The notes: a model not told the origin generated them from the sequence alone. Counted from the first letter of the stretch, positions 22,962 to 36,169 are shown. The stretch: DNA of 64,000 nt from Saururus chinensis (GCA_035235625.1 CP141146.1:15742501-15806500), one strand, 5' to 3'. Made by a program: numbers and translations.

Positions 22962-25900
22962 TGTCACGCCCTGGCACTGCCCGACCCGAGCCGAAACCCG
23001 GTCCAGGGGCCGGTCAAGCACACGGGGGCAACAAGGGGAATTGAGAAAATGGTTTAGCGAAAAACTTAGCCGTAATCACAGGCAATTTAACAAAATTACG
23101 GAGTATAAGCACCACTTTGAGCAAGAGTAAATAAGTAAAATTTAAAAGAGTCACTTTAACTCAAAGATGACTGAAATCTCAAACCCACATACTACATTAA
23201 TTCATAACCTACTCTAGGCCCCAAAATGAGTCTCAAACAATCCAACATAATAATGTAGCACAAACTAAAATGAGAACCACACACATAGTTTCTAACATAA
23301 AAGCATAAACACAGAAGCCAACCACACAAGATGTCTCCACGATCACTCCCAAATCGTCTCCGATCTTTCCTCATAGAGGAGATCCTGTCTATCTGCGTGT
23401 CACGCCATGCAGCCCTAAAGCAAAAGCACAAGAAAGAGGGGTGAGTTTAACAAACTCAGCAATGGTTTTTAATATAACTATAATCATCGGAAACACGACG
23501 ACATAGTAATATAACAATTAAGATCAAAGATGGACAAGATGTATCATTTTCTGATCACACATACACATCACCTAAACCTGCATCATAGTGTATAATTCAC
23601 ATGGTGCCATTCACATCATATAAACCTGCATGAGATGTATCTCTAACATACATTTCAGATCATGTATTAACATCATATCAACCTGCATGAGATGTATCTC
23701 TAACATACATTTCATATCATGCATCAACATCATATAAACCTACATGAGATGTATCTCTAACATACATTTCATAATTATACATCAACATCATAAAAAGAAT
23801 GCCTCCATCAAGGAGTAATCACAATTTAATGTCACATAGACGGGAACACAGACAAGGCCACGAAGGCGTGTCATAGTCCAAATTCTATACAAGAATATAA
23901 GAAGATCGGGGTTGTCAATCCCTAAAGCTGCTCGCCCTGGACGATCCTGGCCAAGGATGTCCCATTCTCACGTAGAGAATCTAGAGCAGGGGTGTTCGCC
24001 CAGGGACATCTCCTGCGATGGGAAAGAGCCCGAGTTTCCACACAGGAAACCCTAGAACACATGGTAGCCGGTGCACAGAGCATACTATACTGGATTCTCA
24101 GGGTCTAGAAGACAATCATAATAATCTTAATTCGCAAGACAAGTACGTAACTTACCTCCACATAATTCCATTAAACTAGACTCAACCCGGGAAGTGCACA
24201 TGTTCCACAAAGGAATTCAAATCAAAACATGTCCTTTCGGACCAATCAAGTTTCGATTAAGCCACGACAGATTAATCCGGCACGCAATTTCACCACATCG
24301 CATCCAATCGATCACATTCAATTAATCTCGATAAAGCCTCAATTGGAAATCCATTTTCATGATGCATGCAACATGGTACATACATGGGCAAGGCCTACAT
24401 GAAACCCATTTTATGGTAAGTGCTCTCATCAGTCCCTCGTGCATCATTCATAATCATAATATCCAGCCTCATCATCATCACTAAACCCCACATGTGTGTG
24501 TACATGGTAGAAGCACTTTACTCAATATATATCAACATGCTTGTAATTAACTCACCATCACACTACACATGTACATTAACATCTAATCATGAATTCCAGC
24601 GGAAATCATAAGAGAAGAACCAATAAAATCATGTCTCAAGTCAAAGCCTATCCACAAGCTAAACATATATAAGATCATTCAATTCATACTTAAGCCAAGA
24701 CATACACTAACATTCACACATCAATTAACCACATCCTATAATGACATATCAGTCCATTAGTATGTTATAGCTCCACTGAAAATATGCTTAACCATAGAGA
24801 ATCGACCATTCATAACTTCAAGATGGCAATTCCAACATCATATATCCAACCACAAGCCATTCCACATAACTCCAAATATATACCACAACTTCATAACCTC
24901 AATGGTATACCCTTTCAGTAGCTTACTATAGCTCAAAACACTCCACATGCATATGAAAATTATATATCAAAGTAGAGACACATGAATAAACCTCATGCAA
25001 ATGATAGAGAATCTGCTGTGTAGCCGTTCGAACGCCCAGTAGGGCCGTTCGATTGGCTAAATGTAAACATTCTGGAAATACAGTGTTTCCGTTTGAACGC
25101 CTAGGAGGGTCGTTCGAACGCCAACAAGGCAGAATCGACCTTCTTCTTCATTTAAAAATTTCAAACCAAAACACCATTGATGAAACTTAAAATCTCCTTC
25201 TAACAACCCAAATGCCATTAAAATTCCACCATAACTTCCAAAAAGCTAATCTACATCATAACAAGATAAAACTCTAAGAAATCGGGATTAAAGATTACCA
25301 TTTACTAATCTTACCATTAAAACATTAAATCAAGTAAATCCACTTCAAATAAACCACAAAATCCAGATTTTTACCATAGGAAGACTGAAATTTCGAAGAT
25401 CCATTACCTTATCCCTTGATTAGGCTTGGATTTGACGGTCACCCTTCTTGAAAACCTTACAAAGACTTAGAGTTTAAATTAAACTCCATTAAAACCGATT
25501 TAACATAGAAAACCTTAATGAAAAACTTAGATCTAGGGCTTATTAACATAAAAAATAAATTTTTAGATCTAGGGTTTGAAGTAAAGATGCAAATCAGTAG
25601 TTTTAATGTTTAAAAATGAATCAAAACAAAGGGAAAATGATAGATTTAGAAAGGATTAGGAGAAAATCTAGGTTTTAAGGCTTAATTAAAAGAATCATAC
25701 CTTAAACTCCTTCTAATCCGGGCCTAATTGGGGAATTAGGCCTAGCCTCCCTCTCCCAGCCTATTCCCAAAATGGAAAGGGCTCAGGTCTTTCTATTTAT
25801 AGTAGGGTTTGAGGTATGCATGGGTAATTAGTGGGGTATGAATAGAAAAATGGGCTAAAAATAGGTATTTTGACTATTTGAGCACTAATTAAACCTGGGA

Positions 25901-26221
25901 AAATTATGAAATTTTTTATAAAGGCTTGTGTTGATGTCTGGGTTAATTTGGTCCAAAAATTTAAATTTCGACGGTGGGCCCACAGGGGGTCTCGCCAAAC
26001 CCTAATTTTCGGAAAATTAGTAAAAAATCAGAAAAATCCCAAAAATTCAGATTTGACCCAAAATCACTTAAAACCAATATTTGTAAAGTTGATTTTGATT
26101 AAAACTATAGGAAACACCATCTATATTTGAAACCACCGAATTAATAAGAAAATGAGTTAACCACGCAATAACCGATAATTAAAAAGAAACGAAAACCGGT
26201 TTAGAAATGAGATTCCTTACA
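22962..26221 (+). mobile_element. Solo LTR 1, 3260 bp
   Basis: It begins TGTCACGCCCTGGCACTG and ends GAGATTCCTTACA, with TG...CA termini. The 5-bp direct repeat CATAT flanks it at 22957-22961 and 26222-26226. The interior has no gag or pol frames, so it is a solo LTR left by recombination. It contains a 57-bp tandem repeat and paired GTTCGAACGCC dyads near 25030-25125. A relative with the same layout lies at 48704-51821. At about 40868 a reversed copy of the host repeat is uninterrupted at the equivalent position, which supports the insertion boundaries. Confidence 0.8.
23623..23793. repeat. 57-bp tandem repeat, three copies, inside solo LTR 1
   Basis: Units starting AACCTGCATGAGATGTATCT recur at 23623, 23680 and 23737. 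The related solo LTR 2 carries a diverged version at about 49452-49612. Confidence 0.85.
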
Positions 26222-26677
26222 CATATAAGCATATATTCTTAAATGTATATTAACATTAGATTAGCAAGTATCACACGTCATCTTTATTTAAGAAAGAGGT
26301 GAGTATCAAGATGTCCGCATGTGAACTATTACCCAATTTGTTCCATGATCATGTTAAGTAATTTACATAAAATCACTTAAAACCAATATTTGTAAAATTG
26401 ATTTTGATTAAAACTATAGGAAACATCATCTATATTTGAAACCACCAAATTAATAAGAAAATGAGTTAACCACGCAATAACCGATAATTAAAAAGAAACG
26501 AAAACCGGTTTAGAAATGAGATTCCTTACACATATAAGCATATATTCTTAAATGTATATTAACATTAGATTAGCAAGTATCACACGTCATATTTATTTAA
26601 GAAAGAGGTGAGTATCAAGATGTCTGCATGTGAACTATTACCCAATTTGTTCCATGATCATGTTAAGTAATTTACAT
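26060..26677. repeat. Tandem duplication of a 309-bp unit across an LTR boundary
   Basis: 26060-26368 and 26369-26677 are near identical at a constant offset of 309. The unit joins the last 162 bp of solo LTR 1 to 147 bp of the host repeat, including the 3' target-site copy. It therefore arose after the LTR inserted. A few single-base differences are visible. Confidence 0.92.
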
Positions 26678-29230
26678 AATACTCCTTACCCTTCCTAATG
26701 GTGCATGAACAAGTTACATGATATAATAAAGTGATGCATGAATTATCCAATCTATACATATCAATAGAATTTCTAACATGTGTCATGAAATCTCCATTTA
26801 TTAATGTACATATACACTCATTGATACAATTATACAAATATTAATTACCAACCCCTAATTGAATATGAAAGAGCGATCATGCTCAATAACTCCAAATCAT
26901 CAAGAATAAGCAAATAAAGACTAAAATAGGTTTATTCATGAAAATTTTCCCTAACTCTACGGAAATTCACATTTTTAGTATAAAAATATTCTTTTAAGGA
27001 TTAAATCATAGAAAATCACACAAATCTGGAAAATGCAAGGAATATTTATTGAGAACTATTGAAATAATGAGGAAATTTAGAAATTTTTGTACCCTAAAAA
27101 TCGGTTATGTGAACAATGAAAAATGATTGAAGTGTAAGGGATAATTTGGCCTTTTGACCCACCAAAGACCTCTAAAAAATTTTAAAAAAATCAAAATAGG
27201 TATTATCACATCATGGTTAAAATTTTAAGAATTTTCATCAAGTATAATATTACTTATGGATTTTCTAATATCTAGTCGAGAATATTATGCGAATTAAAAA
27301 ATTTACAAAAATTCAAGAAAATTAAGGAAATTCTCAAATCGAACAAGCAATCATTCAGATCCTATTTTAATAATTGTACATACATTAACACGGCTAATGA
27401 ACAACTTCCAAATTGGGAGCAACTTCCATGAACTCGGTTCCTATGAAATCAAAGAAATTATACTAAGTACTAATCAAATCACTAATGAATTCAATAATAG
27501 AGATCAACCTAACATAAGAGAATTTCAAGAGAGAAGCTTCAAATTAAAAGTGCTTGAATTGGGTGAAAAAGAACAAGAATGTGGTAGAAATTAAATGAAG
27601 AGAGAGAAAGCACAAGAGGGGGATGTGATGAGAGAGAAAGAGGGGGAGAGAGGGGAGGTCATACCTGCCTAGAGGGAGAGAGTGAGGGGGGGGGGGGGGG
27701 GGGGGCAAGTCACAGTGGGGTGGGGATTTTCCTTGCCCCTTTTATAGCTTTTCAAAAAGAAAATAATCTCTTACCCAATTTGGGTGATTCTTCCCCGGTC
27801 TTAAAAAAAAAAGATAATGGATAATTAAGAAAAAATCCCTTAAATCCTTAGGTGGTTAAAGTGAATTAGGTTGGAGGATTTTGATTACAATCTTAAAGAG
27901 TGGTTAAGGATCAAAGTTCTAATTGATTAAGAGGTCGAGGAAAAATAGGTGAAAGGTAACAAGAAAACCACTTGCAACCAATTATTGATGCCAAGAGAGA
28001 GAGAGATAGAGAGAATTTGTCGCCAAGTTCTAATTGGCTAGAAGTGGGTCCTAAATAAACTTATCTAAAATTGTAAATAAGTCCTATTCCAAGGATTTTT
28101 AACCGATCGGTCCCACTGACTAGAATTTAATTCCTTAATAAAGACAATGCGCCAAAGACAAGATAAAGACCTCCTACTTAGACTAAAAAGGTTGAAGACA
28201 TGACTTCTAAACTGAGCTGAACTAAAGAAAAAATCTAGTTCTTACATGGCCCCATGTACCTATGTAGGTACCACCTTGATACTCTTAAGCTGAAGTCCGT
28301 TTTAGGCATTCTTGAGTGTGTTCACTTCGTCTTCAAGTCTAGTTTTTAATCCTAGAGGTCTTAGCTCAAAATTATATTTCTAGTAAGAGATATACTATTT
28401 ATAAGTAATTAAGGTAAAAAAGCCTAAAGTCGACGAATCACGTCTACTATTCTCTAACAGTTCAACTAAATCTCTAGCTCAACAAATAAGTACACAAAAA
28501 AAAAACATGAAGTCAAAATATTTTCCTAAATCTAGAGAAGGAATAAAATCATTTATTGAAACCATTTAGACAATCTTGGGCCCAATATGTGGGAAAAAAA
28601 TTTAGATCAATTTTTGAAGTAAGAAAATATTAAATTGAATTTTTTTTATTATTAGAAGAACCTCCTATCTTTTCCTCTCCCTTTTGAGGTCGTCAGCCTA
28701 CCTCGTCATGGTGACAGCCCCTCCAACTCTGGTTCGCCCTGATCCTATCCCCTCTGCCCATCCCAAATTTGTTCTTTTGTTTTGGATCACGTTATGGATA
28801 GCAATTGGTGTCGTTGCTGCTCTTTGCCTACCACCTGTCTTGCCTCAGTTCCATCAACCCCTTTTGGGACATGGGCAGCCACCGTTAGGCCCCCCTCTCC
28901 CTCGCCAACCATTTTCCTTTTCTTTGTATTCCTTCTCTATTAGTGTGATTCGAACGCCAAAGGGCTAAACTGGAGCCGCCATGGGCTGCTTCCAGCTAGA
29001 CTAGCTCTCTTAGCCCTGCCATAGGCCTAAACCACCATTCTCTGTTGGTCTTTTTTCCTCTCTTCCGCCACCCGAAAAACAAACATTTTTATTGGGTTTG
29101 TCCAAGACAACACGTGGGTGTGTTGTCTAGTAGCCGATCTGCCCTGCCAATAGTCGGAACCAACTACCACTAACCTGAACCATCTATGGACCCACCGAAA
29201 GCCCCCTCTTCCCCTCTTGTTTCCCGTTTG
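26678..29230. other. Repeat-derived gene-free DNA
   Basis: The first part, to about 26850, continues the host repeat homologous to the 40.6-kb region. 27590-27705 is purine-rich and ends in a 20-bp poly-G run (27686-27705). Open frames at 28684-28968 and 29027-29296 have no recognised motif and low-complexity composition. No gene is supported. Confidence 0.45.
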
Positions 29231-29866
29231 GCCACACAATTTTGGATAACTAGTCAAGTGCACGTGTAAATGCACATGGTGAACATAGAGTTGCATTTGT
29301 CACTTCTCGATTCACAAACAATTAGATGAATCGTTTTATCATTGAGTATAAGCCAATTAGAAACTTCATTGTACTACAAGAAATTTGTTAAAGAAAGATT
29401 CCGAAAGATTTTTAAAATAAACTTGAAAAATCTAATGTTATCTCCATGTAGCTTGTAGGTTTTTTAATATCCCCACCCCATCACCCACCACATTATATAA
29501 AATTATGAGTTCTAAAACCATCTCTCTAGTTATTAATGTACAAAGGTTATTATGAGCATGTCATTTCATTTTTTCCCCTTACAAAATTATACATTTTTCA
29601 CTCTTATGCATATTTACTCGTACCATACTTTGTGCTCGTTGTAATATTTCATAAAAAGTAAAAACATCCAAGTATGTGGGAGAAATATTTTGGTACACCT
29701 CTTAAATTCAATTACTATAACTTATCTATCAATAACAGGGGAAGAAATAGTTGTCATATACGATGACGGGCTAGCAGCTATTAAAGACTCCCTCCCTCTC
29801 ATATTAAGTGTCCTTTTTTATTTTTCAAAAAGAACTAAAAATTCCTAGGGCTCCTAATTTGTTATA

Positions 29867-29951
<85 letters not shown>

Positions 29952-32026
29952 CACAAGTTTTAAACCAATTAGGATGCCCCATAAGATATGAATGTAGTTT
30001 ACAATTTTTATATGAAAATTGGTGAAACTGTAGAGAGAAGAGGTAAGTGGCTTTAATATCTATAGAGGCAAAATTTATTGTGGGTCTTCTTAGTTGGTGT
30101 GGGAGAAATTGAGACCTCTCCAAATAAGGTTATGCTCACACCGGGAAACCTGGCTGCTAATTCTATTTTGTGTCATGTTGAGATTGAGAAATCTTTAAAA
30201 AGAAATCTTTGTATTGAGGGAAACTTCTAATTTCTCTTAGCATCCTTAGGTAGGACGTCTAACTAAACTTAAATCCCAATTAGGACAAGAGTTGGATACA
30301 TTTGTGTTAATACTTGACAGTTGGAGTTTCTTACCTATTGCATATTTGGATACTTATATTTTCTTATGAAGTTTCACAAGTTTCAAATCAATTAGTACTT
30401 TGAATTCAATATTTTTTTTATGTGGCTATAGGGATAATCTATACTATATTCAAAGTAAAATGGGGGGTGATTTTTTTTTTGATTTGGACTTACTTTACCC
30501 TTAAATTTTAATAATAATGATAACTAAATAAAGATAAAAAAGTAATTAATTATTAAAGGGGGTTGAATCTTTTCTTCAATTGTTGACATAAACTTAGTTT
30601 AAACTAATGGTTAAAGATATATTCAATTGGTTCTAACTGCCTTATAGGATCCACAAATTTTACATTAACAGAATCATAGTCAAAACCAATAGCTGAAGAG
30701 AACATTACCTATGTGTGTCTGACTGCCTTTTAGAGTCCACATTATTTATATTATGATTACTAAAACCAATGATTGAAAATTCACATGCTTGTAGGTCTAC
30801 ACCATTGATAGGATATTGTATAAATACACAAAAACCACTCTTTGAGTTTTAGTGGCAGTGAGAAGCGCAAAGATGCATATTCAAATAAACTAGGAAGTGA
30901 CATTCCTGCAAGATATAGGACTCAATGTCCTAATTAAACTATAATTTAGAATTATTAATTATTACATTAACAAAGAGAACAAATGTGGAACAACAAAGAA
31001 ACAAGTACAAAAGTTACCTTAAACTATCACACTTCTTCTTAAGAGTGCATTTAGTTTACTCTTTTCCATAGACATAGGCTTCCGCTTCCTTTTGATTTGC
31101 TATTTTTGTTCAATTGTTCTTTATTTTTAATATTTATCACACCTTAATGAAACTGAATGTGCACCGTACAAAGTATTCATAAACTAATGTTAAGTATTGA
31201 AGACGTACACAACAGTTGCAACTGAGAGCCATTTGTCACCCCATTGCTACCTTCTCATGGATAGTGGATTGAATGAAAAGCCCTTAATCCATGAATATTT
31301 TTTAATATCTTAAATAAAAAATAATAAAAATAAAAATATTTTTCTTACACAATTGCTACTTGCAAATGGGTCTCTTAGACTTACAATTTGGCCAATTTAC
31401 TCTTAACTATTTGATTAATTAATTCAACTTTTTATTAATCATACCTGCTCCATTAACTAATTATATGTGATTAAATATATAAATTATTAGCTAATCTAGG
31501 TAAGTATAGATTCTCTAATATAAATTGTTAACCTAAGCCGACCATTTTATTTAAATTTTTTAAAACTATTTGTTGTCCATTCATAGTCATACATAATATG
31601 ATTTACAACTAAACACTTATATAAAATCCCGGTCGGACTAAATGCATCTTACAAATAACTAATTGGTAATAAATATTAATCTCTCCTAACAATATCATTA
31701 GTGGATAAAATTTATATAATAAATAAATTTTAAAATATTAATATAATTGATGTCTAACACGTTGTTATGCAATTGCACTTTTACTGAGTATAGAGGAGGT
31801 ATGACAAGTCCTAAATTAATTAGAAGTTTCAAACTTTAAAAGGGCAATATAGGCTCTCGATTCTCGAGTCTAACCCGGTCCAGCTTTCAAAAGCTTCTGA
31901 TTACAGTTTACCGTCGCAATAATCAGAGAGAGGAGACCAGAGAAAAGAGGTGCATCTCCTGCACTCATCAAGCCTGTTACGGTTAGTTTCCTCCCCTCGT
32001 CGATATTCCCTCTGGTTCCATTTTAC
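29231..32026 (+). repeat. Segmental duplication, copy 1 (orphan SYP5 promoter and leader)
   Basis: This segment, from CAATTTTGGATAACTAGTC to CCCTCTGGTTCCATTT, matches 41885-44753 in order and orientation along its whole length, with small indels. One is an 18-bp insertion after 29250, another a missing block corresponding to about 43745-43775. Its last part (about 31850-31980) equals the promoter-proximal region and untranslated first exon of the SYP5 gene, ending at the same CACG|GTTAGT splice donor. Here no SYP5 coding sequence follows. It contains a (GT)n(AT)n microsatellite at 29869-29947. Confidence 0.88.
29869..29947. repeat. (GT)n followed by (AT)n microsatellite
   Basis: Eight or so GT units run into about 31 AT units. 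The equivalent locus in the other duplication copy, at 42484-42619, is longer. Confidence 0.95.
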
Positions 32027-32528
32027 AATGGCTACCGGAATCATACAAACTAAACATTTAATCACATAATCCGTAAGGAGTTATTTAAGAGGATTGATGC
32101 ATCTGATTTAAGATGCAATCTTTAGTCAGAAAAGATTTAGGTCCAGAAATTTCGTGTTTAAATGGAAGTCTACAAGATATATGTACCCACAAGATTTATG
32201 CTTTTGTGCGGATCAAAAATTAATTACCTTCCCAATTTCTCAATTTTACAGACACTAAATTCTCTGATAGAGGGACGATTTACTTGTTTATTAACATCCT
32301 ATAACCAAAATAGAGTGAATCAAGAGGGCCAAATAGTCTAACAATCATCATAGTCAATTATAAAGGAGAGACAACAACATATCTGGTATAAGCTCAGGGG
32401 TGTAAACGACGTCGAGTTGTCTAGTGTCAGTCGTATGCAATAAAATGAATAATATTATTTTTTGTCCATCCGTAATGTAGACAGACACAGACAATGGTTG
32501 TCTGTGTCCACAACCGTATGTGTCTGCA

Positions 32529-32607
<79 letters not shown>

Positions 32608-33453
32608 ACTAAATTATTAGCCTATATCACATAGTTAATTTTCGTAAAAAAATTGTAAAAAATGCATGTTATACTATCATATGTCTTTCATGACATTATT
32701 ATTTATTTATTTATTAGATTAGACTATCCAACTCCAACTATTATTATAACTTATTTTTTAATTATTTTTTTATTAACTACTCTTAGTTTGAAAACAAAGT
32801 AGTCTATGTCAAACTTTCACTCTTATTTTGGTCGTGTATGTCTATTTCCATCCATGTTTGTCATGGACATATGCAGACGGACAAATACATGGTCCGCATA
32901 AAAATAGACGGCTGCGGATATACCTTGCCCACGTCCATATCCATTTATTTACACTCCTAGATAAGCTGTTGTAATCTTGCAAGTGTGGTAGGATAGAGGG
33001 GAGGGGAAAAAAAAGTATTTAGTAATTGGCACTAATACATGAAAATTACAAGCTAACTAAAAAAACACATGTGCCACCCCGGCAAGATAGAAAAAAGGAA
33101 AGTCAAATGCAAAAAAAATCCTAGTTCCTTCTTATTGATATAACTAAACCTTGACAGTAACCTCTCCACCCAACATACTTTCCACGAAAGCGTGAGCGAA
33201 AACAAAGAAAAGAAGAAGCCAGATTTCACGCAACAAAGCTTAAGATGAACACCGGGACGAACGAGAGAGAGACTATTACAGACCACAAAATATAGTAAAA
33301 CGTAAAAACAAGGTCACATACTAGTAAGGAACAATTTATTTATATGTAAGTCCCATGACACAATACTAGACCCATTTTCTTATATATATCCAGTTGATCA
33401 CTTCTCTCCCCGAGAGAGAGAGAGAGAGAGAGCAAGTAGCAGCGCTCCTGAGC
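32027..33453. other. Gene-free stretch between duplication copy 1 and the inhibitor gene
   Basis: It contains an (AT)n microsatellite at 32533-32600. Just below 33454 it should hold the 3' UTR of the inhibitor gene, and a GA-rich tract (33413-33432) lies in it. No coding frame is supported. Confidence 0.4.
32533..32600. repeat. (AT)n microsatellite
   Basis: About 34 uninterrupted AT dinucleotides. Confidence 0.95.
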
Positions 33454-33841
33454 TCAGCAGTAGTTTTTAGTGTCAAAGCAGCTGCACAGCGGAGGCATGG
33501 ATGGATTGCACACACAACGCTTGCAAGCAGGGTAACAAAAAGGGCGCCCAACATCTGTGCATGTACATTGGGGAGGGTAGGACAAATTGCATATGCATAA
33601 GTCGCACCATTTCGGTTTCGGGGGTCTACTTTGCCCACCGTCAACTGCGCATCAATGGCAAAGGAAACAATATCTTAGTGACAAAGCCATCTCTTAAAAA
33701 ATAAATAGCAGAAGGCGAGAAACAGAGAAGCAGGACAATACGTTCGACTGGTAACTTGAGGATATCTTCGTCGGCGGAAGAACTGACAAGGAAAGTGGCC
33801 AACATCAGCAGCGAGAGCACACCAAAAGCCTTCATCTCCAT
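33454..33841 (-). CDS. Bowman-Birk-type serine protease inhibitor, two exons
   Basis: Exon 1 is 33841-33742 and exon 2 is 33644-33454, joined across a 97-bp GT-AG intron in matching phase, giving 96 residues. Residues 1-23 form a signal peptide (MEMKAFGVLSLLMLATFLV). After a short pro-like stretch, residues 47-96 follow the Bowman-Birk cysteine pattern: C47, C50, C52, C60, C62, C70, C74, C77, C79, C87, C89, C96. The two reactive loops are CNLSYPPQC (P1 Leu54) and CNPSMPPLC (P1 Pro81). Known inhibitors of this family block trypsin or chymotrypsin and act in seed storage and wound defence. The family normally has 14 cysteines. This one has 12 and lacks the first of the CC pair and the last Cys, which pair with each other in soybean BBI. 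A second ATG at 33835 could also start it. A TATA box and G-box lie upstream. Confidence 0.87.
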
Positions 33842-33907
33842 GTTTCTAACACTTGAGAGAATCACAGTCTCTTCCCTGCCCGTCTATCTTGAAGTGTTGA
33901 TTGCCTT

Positions 33908-33914
33908 CTTATAG
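33908..33914 (-). promoter_or_regulatory. TATA box of the inhibitor gene
   Basis: On the minus strand CTATAAG lies about 67-73 bp upstream of the ATG at 33841. This fits a 5' UTR of roughly 40 nt. Confidence 0.6.
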
Positions 33915-33924
33915 AGGAGAGGGC

Positions 33925-33930
33925 CACGTG
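33925..33930. promoter_or_regulatory. G-box (CACGTG) upstream of the inhibitor TATA box
   Basis: A palindromic CACGTG lies about 10 bp upstream of the TATA box. G-boxes bind plant bZIP and bHLH factors and are common in ABA- and jasmonate-responsive promoters. Responsiveness of this gene is an inference. Confidence 0.5.
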
Positions 33931-34628
33931 AAAGCCGTGGACTTCATAGGCTGGCCGCCCATGACAAGCACAAGCTCCAGGGGGACTCCAAGGACAAATG
34001 TAGAAGGGATATCATTATCTCAGATTTAATTACGTAATTAATCAAAGTTGGTGGGATGCCATGCATTGGGAATTTCATAAAATTATTTTTGACTTCATTT
34101 TTTTTTAAAATATCCTTGATAATGTTGTTGGTGGATTTCTATATTCTGAGCTCCAAACGTTTTTTGTCATTTAGATAATTATACACACAGTTTTCTTTCT
34201 TTTTTCTAATCAAGATCAGTACACATCTTTATCCTCATCATCTCCTGTCAATGTCCGACTTTGTTTTTCAAATTTTATTTGAGGTGATTGTCATTTCTTT
34301 TTGTTTCTTATAGGACTACTCTGGAGGTAAACAGGCATGAAATCCTCATGGGCAAACGTGTCCTACTTCGAAATTCACATGGCGATGTAGTAAATTATCT
34401 ACTTATGATCTTCACGAGCATTGGATTCTTTACATCTCGGAGTTAGGTAATGTATAAAAATGTTAATATGTGCTCGACTGCATATTGAAAAATCCGTGTT
34501 TAACACATGCCTTGGTCTTGCCTCGGCTGTGACGGTTGGTCAAAACTAGGCCCCGCCAATACAATTTACTACGGGGAGAGGTTGTCCTCACAATCTACTA
34601 TTGGGAGAAGTTGTCCTCACTCTCCTTT
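33931..34628. other. Upstream flank of the inhibitor gene
   Basis: No coding frame or terminal repeats are seen. It presumably holds the distal promoter of the inhibitor gene. Confidence 0.35.
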
Positions 34629-36160
34629 TGTGACACCCCATATTTTTAAGAAGAAAATTTATCCTTTTTAAATAAATAAAAATTTTAATTTTACCACTGA
34701 CACAATATCGGTGAGCTATTAATGGACTTGCATACTTATATTATTGGTAGACATCGACACGTCGATAAGCTACTGATGGACTCATATATTTGCATTGTCA
34801 GTACACATTGACACGTTAATGTGCTACCTATTGCACGCATACTTGCCTTGTCAGCAAACATCTATCGGTGATAACTACATGCACCTGTTGTTTTGATAAA
34901 CGAGGTAGTTTTGATCGTTTTCGACTCTAGTCAGTATAAAAGGGAGTGAAAACTGATTTTTTTAAAAAAAATAAAAGCATAGAGAGATAGAGATATCACC
35001 GGTGGGAACCGTCTTGAGACAATTTGGGAGGAACATGCACAAGAGAAGCTAAAGATCTGTGAGGTCGATTGGATTGTAATCTTTGTTCGATTCACAAAGA
35101 AAAGTATTTTATTTCTAATATTCTTCAAGTTGTTCATGATCATGAACTTGAGAATTATGTTATTTTCAAAGTAGATAGTGAGTGATGATGCTTTCATGGT
35201 GAATTTGAATTTGAAGTGGTTTAATGTCGGAATTGTGTTTCAAATGGCTTAATTCTTCTTTTTGAATGATTCTATTGGAAGAGAAATTGTTTGGAATGAA
35301 GATTAAGTTTTTTTTCTTAATTTTTTGATCATTGGTAAGGTCACCAACATGTCAGTGGCTGCATTGGTTTGAAGAAGAAGATGAATAATACTCTTACATG
35401 TATGGCATGATATTCATGTTATTTTTTGGGCATCAGCAGTATGGTTGACATGCCAATTAAGTGTTGGTGAGGTAGGCATACCTGGCTAGCCTATTGTCGG
35501 TAGATTTCAACGTATTTGTAAGCTCACCGATGGTCATTAGTGAGGTAGCTGACCTATCGATGAGGCCACCGATGATACCTCATGTTACAAATTTTTAATG
35601 GGATTTATAGCAAAAATAAAGCTATATTCCTTATGCATATAAATGCATGATTTTGAGGATTTTGTGACATGAATGAAGTGTCAAATAAAGACTTACTAAA
35701 TAAGGGTTAGTAAACCCTAATGCATGTGCATGAGACCAAGAAATGTGATGGATGATACACCCTGAACTTATATATTGGCACATGAGTTATGAGATTGTCA
35801 CACCCCCAACGCTGACCTCGGCTCGGGCGATGTGGCAATTTAGACTGGTTTAATGTGAAGCCGAACATAGTATGCTTGGAAGCATAACGAAGGCACTTAT
35901 ATACATTATGACAAATATTTAACTAATTTACTTGTCTCTATTTATTTGAAAATAAAAGTTGAAATCTGGTAACAATAAAAAGTGTAGAAATAAATAACAT
36001 CACTAAATATGATTAACTACCCAAGTGTTATAAAATCATTTATTTGAACTAAAAGTCAACTAGAAACATTCAACTCATCACTCAGTTTCCACCTTCTTCG
36101 ATAAAGTCATCATCAATTTAGTTCATCAAAGGATATTCATCTTACAACATTATATCATTA
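34629..36160 (+). mobile_element. LTR-like repeat fragments
   Basis: TGTGACACCCCATATTTTT at about 34629 and TGTCACACCCCCAACGCTG at about 35797 both have the start signature of the plant LTRs in this window. Between them, a motif like GGTGAGCTACTGATGGACT recurs in degenerate form (34700-34880 and again near 35520). I could not pair ends or find target duplications. The second fragment appears to be cut off by the CACTA-like sequence beginning near 36170. Confidence 0.35.
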
Positions 36161-36169
36161 CCTGTGGGA

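Noticed and set aside
28684..28968. 94-codon open frame
   Set aside because: Pro/Leu-rich composition without a domain, in repeat-derived DNA, and no splice context.
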